A stretch of 22,045 bases of DNA, taken from positions 1 through 22,045 of the forward strand of contig JASAOO010003100.1 of NCBI GenBank assembly GCA_030849075.1, in the 5' to 3' direction. A program made the translations under genes and the position numbers. Shown here one piece after another: positions 1 through 9,000 of the stretch. The notes beneath the pieces are model-generated. The model saw nothing but the letters and a program-made list of their open reading frames with translations. It was not told where the DNA came from and did not search any database. Position 1 is the first letter of the stretch, and each line of letters begins with the position of its first letter. This DNA is from Zelonia costaricensis. Its lineage: Eukaryota; Euglenozoa; Kinetoplastea; Trypanosomatida; Trypanosomatidae.

Positions 1-57
1 GAGGAGAGGGGTGGGGGGGGGGGGGCGATAGGGGAAGAACACGGAGGGGGGGGGGGC
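1..57 (-). promoter_or_regulatory. polypyrimidine tract for the next downstream gene
   Basis: Positions 1-57 are almost pure G/A on the + strand with two long G runs, hence C/T on the transcribed minus strand. In trypanosomatids such tracts direct spliced-leader trans-splicing of the following gene and set the polyadenylation site of the preceding one, here IDH. The acceptor AG and the gene itself would lie left of the window. This role is inferred from position and composition only. Confidence 0.45.
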
Positions 58-365
58 GTCATCCCTCACCATTCACGGGGTAACGGCATCAAAGCACTCA
101 GCCACGTGATCGTGCGCTACGCTCATCGATGCGGGTGTGTGTGTGTCGGGGGATGTGGAGCGGGCGGCTTCGAATTGACGGCGCCCTGCCTGCCCGCCAC
201 ACACACACCCCACCCACCCGCATGCGATGGCAGCATATGGGGAGAGAGAGGGAGGCAGACAGCGAGCAGCACACACGTCAAGAGAGGAGCAGGAGAATCT
301 CCGTGGCCATCCCCATCTCTTCGCCTGCACCCGCACCCGCTCCTCCCGTCTTTCCACCGCCGCTG

Positions 366-404
366 CACACTCACACACACACACACACACACACATACAC
401 ACTT
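366..404. repeat. (CA)n microsatellite
   Basis: An almost perfect CA dinucleotide run with a single interruption near its right end. It lies in the presumed 3' untranslated region of IDH, where the minus-strand RNA would carry (GU)n. Confidence 0.9.
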
Positions 405-582
405 CCTCCCAGTTCCCCGGCAGGCACTCCCCCCCGCCGCACACGCGCACCGCGCCGCTGCAGCGTGTCCCCCCCCCTCCCCAGCGACCCACGCACGGCG
501 GCACTGTGAGAAAAAGAGTGCTCTGCAGGAGCGCGCGGACACACAGACGCACACACACACGAGCACATAGGCGCGTACCGGC

Positions 583-1890
583 TTAGGCGCTCATGGCCTT
601 CTTGAGGGCGGCGTCGACGCTGTTCAGGAACTGCTCGGTCGTCTCGTACTGGTCGCGCTTCACGCCGCTGGTGCCGTGCACGCAGAGGGCGAGGTCCTTC
701 GTCATGTGCCCCTCCTCGATCGTGCGGATGACCACCTTCTCAAGCGTGTCGCAGAACTTGACGAGGTCGCTGTTGCCGTCCAGCTTGCCGCGGTGGGCGA
801 GGCCGCGCGTCCAGGCGTAGATGGAGGCGACGGAGTTCGTGCTCGTCTCCTTGCCCTGCTCATGCTGGCGGTAGTGGCGCGTCACGGTTCCGTGTGCGGC
901 CTCGGCCTCAATTGTCTTGCCGTCGGGGCACATCAGCACCGATGTCATGAGACCCAGCGAGCCAAAGCCCTGCGCCACGATGTCGCTCTGCACGTCGCCG
1001 TCGTAGTTCTTGCACGCCCACACGAAGCCGCCCTCGCCCTTGATCATCTGCGCCACCTGGTCATCGATCAGGCGGTGGTTGTACGTGATGCCGGCCTTCT
1101 CAAAGTCGGCCTTGTACTGCGACTCGTACATGCGCTGGAAGGTCTGCAGGAACATGCCGTCGTACTTCTTCAGGATCGTGTTCTTGGTCGTCAGCACCAG
1201 CGGGTACTTGCGCATCAGCGCGTACTGGAAGCAGCTCGTCGCGAAGCCCTCGATGCTCTCCTTCGTGTTGTACATGGCCATGCCCACGCCCTCGCCGTCG
1301 AAGTCAAACACGTCCATCGTCGTCGGCGCGCTGCCGTCGGCGGGGGTGTGCACGAGCTGCAGCTTGCCCGGCTTGAACACCGCGTCGGTGGCCTTGTACT
1401 GGTCACCAAACGCGTGACGGCCCACCACAATCGGCTCCTTCCACTGCGGCACGATGCGGGGGATGTTCGAGATGATGATCGGCTCCCGGAAGACCGTGCC
1501 GCCAAGGATGTTGCGGATCGTCCCGTTTGGACTCTTCCACATCTTCTTGAGGCTGAACTCCTTAACGCGGGCCTCGTCGGGCGTGATGGTGGCGCACTTG
1601 ATGCCCACGTTGCACTTCTTGATCGCCTCGGCGGCGTCGACCGTGACCTTGTCGTTGGTGGCGTCGCGGTGCGTGACGCTGAGGTCGAAGTAGTTGATCG
1701 GGACATCGACGTAGGGCAGGATCAGCTTCTCCTTGATGAGGGCCCAGATGATGCGGGTCATCTCGTCGCCGTCCATGTCCACCACCTCGTTCTTCACCTT
1801 GATGCGCTTGTCCAGGCACACGTTCGTGCTGGAGAAGGCGCGGGCGGCGACGAGCGAGCTCGCCGAGGCCGTGGCGACGCGACGGAACAT
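583..1890 (-). CDS. IDH: isocitrate dehydrogenase [NADP], mitochondrial
   Basis: The 435-aa product matches the dimeric eukaryotic NADP-IDH family along its whole length. The enzyme oxidatively decarboxylates isocitrate to 2-oxoglutarate and yields NADPH. Substrate residues are in place: S120, N122, R126, R135, R158 (the equivalent of human IDH1 R132) and K236. Metal-binding aspartates are D276, D299 and D303, within the NYDGDVQSD motif of the IDH signature. The HGTVTRH segment (333-339) carries the R338/H339 pair that in IDH1 contacts the NADP 2'-phosphate, so NADP rather than NAD is the expected cofactor. Residues 1-24 are Arg/Ser/Ala-rich without acidic residues, and R17-A-F19 followed by Ser-Ser resembles a mitochondrial processing site. 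The C-terminus (AMSA) is not a peroxisomal PTS1, which favours the mitochondrion over the glycosome. I chose the ATG at 1888-1890 (A at -3). The frame continues upstream only to a TTG at 1918-1920, an unlikely start here. The stop is TAA. Length fits the family. Confidence 0.97.
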   Translation of the reverse strand: MFRRVATASASSLVAARAFSSTNVCLDKRIKVKNEVVDMDGDEMTRIIWALIKEKLILPYVDVPINYFDLSVTHRDATNDKVTVDAAEAIKKCNVGIKCATITPDEARVKEFSLKKMWKSPNGTIRNILGGTVFREPIIISNIPRIVPQWKEPIVVGRHAFGDQYKATDAVFKPGKLQLVHTPADGSAPTTMDVFDFDGEGVGMAMYNTKESIEGFATSCFQYALMRKYPLVLTTKNTILKKYDGMFLQTFQRMYESQYKADFEKAGITYNHRLIDDQVAQMIKGEGGFVWACKNYDGDVQSDIVAQGFGSLGLMTSVLMCPDGKTIEAEAAHGTVTRHYRQHEQGKETSTNSVASIYAWTRGLAHRGKLDGNSDLVKFCDTLEKVVIRTIEEGHMTKDLALCVHGTSGVKRDQYETTEQFLNSVDAALKKAMSA

Positions 1891-3053
1891 CTTCGTGGTA
1901 CAGTTCGTGTCAACAACCAAAGGAAGGACAGAAAAAAGGGGGGAAAAGGAGGCGAGTGACTCAACGCGTGTGGATGTCCGTGGGTGCCCTGCGGTGTGTC
2001 AGCTGCTGCAGAGGAGGCCTTGTGTGTATGGCCGCGTCAAGCAGGTTGCTGCGAGGGGTTCGGGGGGGGGGTGGGGGGGTATAGCAAGGAGGGGGTCGGG
2101 AAGACGCGGGCAACAAGAGTGGCGGCGACAGCGACGGGATGAAGATCACGCGGTGGCGAGCCGATTGGGAGAGGGAGGGGGAGCTGTGTATTGGAGCTGG
2201 TGAGTGCGCGGGTTTAAGTTTGGGTTCGGGTGAGTGTGAGGGTGGAGTTCTCTGAATCTTCAAGAGGGGGGAGGGAGGAGGAGGAAAGGGAGCGGAGTTG
2301 GTTTGGGCAGTGAGGCACCGACTCGCGCATTCACCGTGTCGGTGGGAGGGAGGGGGGGGGGACGTGCGTACGCGAGCGTGACGTCGATGCATGCGTGTCG
2401 TGGAGAGAGACGAAGCGGCGAGTGAGGGTCGGGAAGCCCCCCCCCCCTTGCCCAGGCAGTCAGCGGTGCGGCCGGCGCTTCACTCTGCGCTTCCCCCTTG
2501 GAGACTTGCACGCCACGGCGATGACCATCTTTCTCTTCCACCACAGCCTCTCCCTCCCCTCCGTCTCTGCGCATCTGCACACTGCGTTCTAGAGGGGGGC
2601 TCACGTCCTCCGACAAGATCGCCTCGCGGTGGTTTGGTACTGCCTTCTTTCTTTCCTGTCGCTTCTTCTGCCTTCGTTGCGTGCAGCGCTGGGACGCGGG
2701 TGTCAGGGTCGCACGGTGACGAGAAAGGGCGGGGGGGAGGAGCTGACGGCGGCGCAGACGCACGGCGCGGGCAGCGGGGAGGAGAAGGAGAAAGGGGACC
2801 AAAGAAAACGGGGGGGGTGAAGAGTAAGATAGAAGCGGCGCGTTGCTCACATCACATCACGTGCGGAGCGGCGCCGGGGGGAGGGGGAGGGGGGGGGGTG
2901 GCATGCGAGTACATCGAGCAAACAGACAAAAACTAAAGGAGGGTGCAAGAGATCGAGCAGGACGCAATGAGGTGCTGCGAGCGGGTCAAGGTAAAGGAGG
3001 GAGGGAGGGAAGGTGGGCTACACAGTCGCGCAGCGCTCGAGGCGCCTCCACGA
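1891..3053 (-). other. spacer between the 2438-aa gene and IDH
   Basis: No gene is supported in this 1.16-kb stretch. It should hold the 3' untranslated region of the 2438-aa gene and the 5' leader of IDH. Purine-rich + strand tracts (pyrimidine-rich in the RNA) recur at about 1921-1955, 2051-2100, 2160-2190, 2257-2298, 2341-2361, 2797-2820, 2869-2900 and 2995-3012. Several acceptor sites are therefore possible. Open frames up to 196 codons are low-complexity Pro/Ser/Arg or Gly/Arg sequence and look like chance. Confidence 0.7.
2049..2100 (-). promoter_or_regulatory. candidate trans-splice acceptor of IDH
   Basis: On the minus strand a C-rich pyrimidine tract (2100 down to 2051) is followed by its first AG at 2050-2049. 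Using it would give IDH a leader of 158 nt after the spliced leader. A second strong pyrimidine tract (about 1955-1921) lies closer, but the only AG after it directly abuts the ATG (1892-1891). The choice between the two is inferred. Confidence 0.45.
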
Positions 3054-6000
3054 CTACTCCTTGTGCGGGGTGAGAGTGGTGCCGAAGGGGTTCGTCTCCT
3101 GCAGCAGCGAGGCGTCCGACTCACGCCCGGCGTACCTCCCACGGGGCGCAGCAGACCCCGCCGCGTGGCCGTCCCCGCCATGCCCACCGGCGTGTCGACC
3201 TTGCGGAGTGAGCTGCGCCGGGGTATCGCCGCTGGCGCTGTGGTCGCGTGTGAGCGCCGACGGCAATGCCACCCGCGCCGCAGCAGCCGATGAGACCGAC
3301 GGGTCGCCAATCGAGATGGCCAGCATCGCCTGCAGGCGCTGGGCGGCGAGGGCGGCGGGGGTCGAGTACGGCACTCCCGACGCGGCATGCGCTGCACTCG
3401 CGCCGGCCATGAAGCCGCGGCCGCGCGGCAGCGGCGGTGGCCGTCCCCCGATCGCCCGCATCCGCTGGCGCTCCTCGACCTCGGCGAGGGCGGAGTGCGG
3501 CTGGCGGGGCAGGAAGAGCACCGTGTCCTGCGGCTGCTGCGGGCTGACGTACTCCTGGTGGTGCACCAGCGCCGAGGCGTGGGTGTCGGGCACGCCGTAC
3601 ACCCACGTCGTCACATCTGGCAGCGGCGACGGCGAGGGCGGGCGGTTGCCGTTCGCGTCGACGCGCTCGCGTGCCGTGGCGCCGAGCCCGTGGGGCACGG
3701 GGGAGGAAAGCGGGAGGCTGTACGGCCGACCGTCCGCGTAGGACGTCGCCGACAGCGGGCCGGCACGGAAGCCGGCGCGCGTGAGGGCGTCGCGGTAGGC
3801 CAGCACCTGGCTCACCAGCATGTTGGATGTGGTGTAGGTCGAGTACCCCGGCAACCCAATGCCGTGCGCGCCCGCAGCCGACATGTGCCCGTATGCGTTG
3901 AGGCTGACCTGGTCGCGGGGCGAGACGTAGCCGAGGGGATCATTCACCGGGTGCGGGGCGTAGGCCGCGTTGTCGGAGCTGTCCGCGCCACCGTACGACT
4001 CGCTCGTGACGATGCTGTCGGCCCAGTGCGCGGTCGACCGCATCTGGGTGCCCCCCTGTGACGATGGTGGCGCCCGCGAGGAGCCGACCGTCCGCAGGGG
4101 CGGCAGCCGCCAGCTCGAAGCCGTCGTCGGGCTCGCGCCTGGGCCGCCGCGGCCGGACCGCTTGCGGGACGCGTACGGGCGGCCCGCCATGTCCAGCGCC
4201 TCCTCCATCGGCGAGGTCGTGAAGCCCTCGTCGGCGAGGTTCGGCGCCGGCGCGCCGCTCTGGGCGCCAGGCGCGCTGCCGCTCTTGCCGGCCGCCGCCG
4301 CCGCCCCCGGCTGCGCGGTGCGCCGGCTGAGCTCGATGCCGACGCCGCCGCCGTGCGGGCCGCCGCCCACGATGATCTGGTCCGGCCGCGCACGGCGCCG
4401 CAGGATGTCGTGCACGCGCTTCGCCGCCTCCATGCCGTACCACGCCGGGCTGCCGGACTTGACCTCGAAGCCGAGCCGGCCGGGGTCGACGATCGGGAGG
4501 GGCTGGCGGCTGTCGCTGTGCGTGGTGGACTTCGAGGCCGGACGATTCGCGCTGTTGCCGCGGCGCCCCTTCTGCATCTCGAAGCGCACCATCAGCTCCT
4601 CCAGCCGCTGCCGCTTCACGGCCTGCAGGTACTCGAGCTCGCGCCGCAGGCTGCGCATCGCCTCGGAGTTCGCGTCGCCGCCCATGCCGGGGCCGAGGTC
4701 GTCGTCCTCGCTGCGGTACAGCTCCTCCAGCAGCGCGGCCGCGTTGTCGTCGTCCGCGTCGGCGCCGCGGGGATGCCGCTTGCTGAGCAGCGCGGCCAGC
4801 TCGTGGGCGACGCTGCGGCCTGCGCCGGCACCCGGGCCGTCGCTGTAAAGCTCACTCGAGTCGGGCGTGACACGGTTGGCCATGGCAGCCGCCGAGTAGA
4901 GCGGGGCCGTGTCGGGTGCGATGAAGAGATCGTCCGCTTCCGGTGGGGTCAACGGCTGCGAGTCACACGCGGCGCCACGCACGCGGCGCGCCGCCTTTTC
5001 CCGCGCGGCGCAGAAGGCGAGGTAGTGCTCCGTCTCCCGCTGCTGAGCCGGGCCGCCGTGGGGTGCGGCCTCCGCCGTGGTGTCGCTGCCACCCCCCGTG
5101 CCTTGGCGCGCCTGCAGCATCGCGCGCACCACCTCCGGGTGCTCACCGGCGAGCGCCGGCATGGACGTGGACGGGGACACGGCGGAGCTACTCCCCTCGC
5201 CCACGCTCGTCTTGTGGGGCGGCGGGGCACGGTGCAGCTGCCGCCACCGCAGCTCATCCACAATGCACCCCAGCAGCGCCGCATCAACGGCGGAGAGGAA
5301 CGCAGGCGCCGTCGTCGGCGCGTCCTTGTTCGGCGCGGCCTCCTCGCGGTCCAGCAGCCGCTGCACCCGCTTGAGATCCTTGGCGAGACTGCGCAGCGCC
5401 GGCGTCGCTGACGGCACGACGAAGTCAAGCAGCGCGAGCAGCTCGCGGTGCTGTGCGAGGACGACAGCGGACAGCGGCAGCAGCCCATCCGGCTCGCCGC
5501 TCGCCGCTGATGCAGCTGTGGGGAAAACGCTGGTACTGCTGCTGCTGCTCCGGCAGCCGGTGCTCCGGCGGTTGGGCACCGAGACCCCGACCGTGACCTC
5601 GACCACAGCCATGTGGGTGGGGTGGATGCGGTGCTGCTGGTAGGCGCGCAGGAGCAGCTCGTACAGCCGCTGCTGCGCCGCGCTGTAGGCGCCGGGGTGG
5701 GTGTAGAGACGACGCAGCTGACCCTGATAGCGCGCCACCTCGGTGGCACTGACGGGCAGCCCAGTCATGACCTCCTCCAGCGTCGGCAGCGGCGTCGACT
5801 CACGGATCGGGTTCGAGCCCCGCCCAACACCGCGACCAGGCGCCTTCGCCGCGAGGGAGCGCCTGCCCGCCGACGCCGACGTCGCCCGCTTGTGGGCGGG
5901 ATTCTGCGAGCTGGACGACGTCTGCGGCTCCGCCCCGCCCCGGCGCCGCCCCACCCCCACCGCCACGGCATCGCCCACTACCGCCGCGGTGTTGCTCGCC

Positions 6001-9000
6001 CCGGTGGGCGACACGAGGCTGCGCAGCAGCGTCGCGTAAACATCCGCCACATCACGCATGCTCGCGTCCACGTCCGCCAGCAACAGCACCGGGGCATCGC
6101 CCGACCCCGATGACGCAGACCGGCACATCGCGTCAAGATCCTGGCCGCCGGCGTCTGCTGCTGCTGTTGCTGCTGCCACCGCCGTGGCCGGCGTGTGGGC
6201 CTCCCCCACCGCTAACGACGCAGCCCGGCTGACATGCAGCGTGGACGGCACGAGACCGGCCGACACGCTGGAGGTGGTGCGCGGCAGCAAGCGCGGCGCC
6301 GCCGCCGTGGCCGTGACGGAGACGCCAGCAGCACGGGCAACAGGGAAGGACAGCGGCGCGGAGGCACCCGGGAAGCTCGCGAAGAGCTGCTCGCTGTCCA
6401 CTTCACACCAGGGCTGCAGCTGCTGCTCAGCCGCGAGCTCCGCCTGCACCGCTTCGAGGTAGACGCGCACCGGCTCGCACCTCGTCAGCGACTCCTGCAC
6501 CCGCGCCTTGGCCGTCTCGTGCGCCGCGAGCAGCTCCTCTGGCTCGGCCACCGGATCCGCCCCCGCTGCGGATGGCGTGTACATCGCCGGCAGCGCACTC
6601 AGCGTCGTCGGGGAGTCCCCGGGCCCGGGCGACGGCGACGGCGGCAACGGCGGTGGCGGCGGCCTCGCGGTCTTGCGCACGCGCTGCAGCTCGTTCGTCG
6701 AGTACGCCACCTGCAGACCGTACGCCGCGTACTCGCGCGCGATGCTGGCCACCGTGAAGCGCACGTTTGCGTCCGTCACGGCCCCAGGCGGCACAACGCC
6801 GGCGTCGTCGAGCGAGGTGCCGCTGACGCTCGACTCACGCACGAGGCTCTCCGAGTTGCTCACCACCTCCGTCAGGACCGCGAGCTTGGAGGCGTCCGCC
6901 TCCAGCGGGGACACGGGCCGTACGCGGGCCTCGTCGTACTGGTCGTGGGTGAGCCCAGTCAAGGCAAAGCGCAAGCGCATGAGTGCCCCCCGCTGGTTCC
7001 GCTTCGCACGGGACAGCTCCTCCTGCATCAGCTCCGCGTACGCCGCGGTGGACGGCTTCTGCAGCTTCAGCGCCAGCCGGCCCAGCTGCGTCTTGCACGA
7101 CTCCACGAGCGAGGCGAGCTCGCGGCGGTGCTCGCGCTGCAGCGTCGTGACCGCATCGAGCACCGCCGCCTCCACCGCCGCCTCGGTGCGCCGCGCCGCC
7201 GCCTCCTCCGCGTCTTCGTCGCCGTAACCGCGCGGCGTGTTCGTACCCGGCCGCGCGTCGGGCGTGGCGTACGCGCCGCCCTTGGTCGTGTGCCCCGGCA
7301 CCGCCGCGGCCCCACCGTTCGGCTTGCCCTTGCCCGTGGGCCCCGGCGAGGAGCGGGACCGGTCGCGGTCGTGCCGGCGCCCCGTGCCGCGGCCGTTGCC
7401 CGGGTGACGCGGCTGCCGGCGGCCACGCCCCACGCCGCGTCCGCCGTCGCCGTCATCCGAGTCGGAGGGGAGGCTGCCGCTGTCGTCGTCCGAGCCCGCC
7501 GCGCGGGCGTTTGCGCCGCCACCGGGACCACCACCACTACCACCACCACCACCACCGCCGCCGCCGCCGACGCGCCGCTTCTTCGAGCGCTCCTTGTTCT
7601 CCTCCGGGCCGAGTGTGGTCTTGAGCAGCAGCTGGTCCATCTGCCGCAGCTCTTCCAGGTGGCGGATGCGCACCTTCTGCGCCTCCAGCACGTCCAGCGC
7701 CGACTGCAGGCGGGCGGCCATACGGGCCTGCAACACGTCCGCGTACTTCCCGCCCTTGCCGGGGCTCTTCATGGGACTCTTGTCGAGGCGGCTCCGCATC
7801 TCCTGCAGCTCCTGCTCCAGCGAGTGAATCACCTGCTCCGCCGTCTCCCGCTCCTTGCGCTGCCGCAGCGTCTCCGCGCCTTGCGCCGACGGGTCCTCCA
7901 GCGCCGCGGTGAGCTTCCTGCGGTGCTGCGCCAGCTGCGCATCCGAGAAATTTGCGTCCGCGTCGTGGGTCGCCATGCTGGTCGCCTCCTGCGCTGCCAT
8001 GGTTGCGAGGAGTGCCGCGTACTGCTTCGGCGCGGTGTCGTCGTAGAAGTCGGCCTTCGTGGGGCTCGTGCTCGGCCCCCCGACCGCGCCACCGCCGGCC
8101 ACAGCGCGGCGCTGCATGCTCCCACCGCGCCGAGCTTGGTGGCCGCCACCACCGACGCGCGGCGTGACCCCTGCCACGTTTGCACGCCCCTCGCGCAGCA
8201 ACGTCGCGATGCGATCGTTCGCGGTCTCGAGGCGCTCCTTCAGGATGAAGATCTGCTGCTGCTTGCTGAGGTGCATCATGGACCCGCTGTCCGGCCGCTC
8301 CGGCCCGGAGGCGCCGCCGCTGGCCTGCTGCTCGGAGGCGGGGGCGGAGAGGGAGTGGTAGCGCTTGAGCACCGCCACCGTGCGGTGCAGCCGCTCCACC
8401 TCCTCCTGCAGCGAGCTCAGCGCCGCCTGCTTGCCCTCGTTCTCCACAAGTAGCCGCCCGAGTTCCTTCTCGAGGGCCCCCTGCAGGAGGCGCTGCTGGT
8501 AGCTCGGCTCCTCGTCGCCATCCTCGCCGGCGCGACGGCCGCGGCGCTGCCCGCTGCCCCCGCCCTGCGTTGTCGTGTCGCCCCCCTGTGCCGTGGTCAT
8601 GACCACTGCGAACACGTCGTTGCGGCTGGTGAAGTTCGTCAGCGGCTCCTGCGCGGAGACGTGGCTGGCGGGCAGGCGCACCCCGAAGTGGGCGACGCTG
8701 ACGGGCCGGCTGCGCAGTCGCGGGACGCCTGTGACGTAGACAGACTCGTCGCGGTCGTGGCCGGGGTCGGTGGTGGTGGTGGTGAAGTCGCCGGAGCTGC
8801 CACGGCTCTGCGTGCCGGCGCGGCGGCTCTCCGCCTCCGACATGACGGCGCTGGCCGACACCGCCTCCTGCAGCTCTGCCGCCTCCTCGACACGCAGGCT
8901 GCTGCGTTGGGCCGTGATGGCCTGCGCGCCCAGCAGCTCCAGCACCCCGGCGTCGTCGACGCGGTCGTCCCAGACAAGACGCTGCAGGGCGGCGGTGTCC

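Larger units (their letters stand above)
1..582 (-). other. 3' flank of the IDH gene and intergenic spacer
   Basis: No gene is supported here. On the + strand the stretch is purine-rich at its left end (1-57), GT-rich at 131-149, CA-rich at 197-212 and 366-404, and C-rich at 469-483. Read on the minus strand it would be the 3' untranslated region of isocitrate dehydrogenase followed by the signal region of the next gene beyond the window. Open frames of 65-161 codons exist on both strands but encode simple Cys/Val or His/Thr repeats derived from the GT/CA tracts, so they are not credible proteins. Confidence 0.7.

Noticed and set aside
1891..1920. N-terminal extension of IDH by ten residues
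   Set aside because: The codon at 1918-1920 is TTG, not ATG. The ATG at 1890 has A at -3 and begins a convincing mitochondrial presequence.
2260..2936. Open frames of 181-196 codons in the spacer before IDH
   Set aside because: Low-complexity Pro/Ser/Arg or Gly/Arg sequence on both strands of the same purine-rich DNA; no conserved-looking segment and no clear start context.
6234..8453. Long + strand open frame (739 codons) opposite the 2438-aa gene
   Set aside because: Composition is Arg/Leu/His/Ala-rich, as expected from reading GC-rich coding sequence in the wrong phase. The minus-strand frame is 7.3 kb, starts with ATG and has a good acceptor. Similar shadows at 8661-10442, 11134-13104 and 676-1959 were dropped for the same reason.
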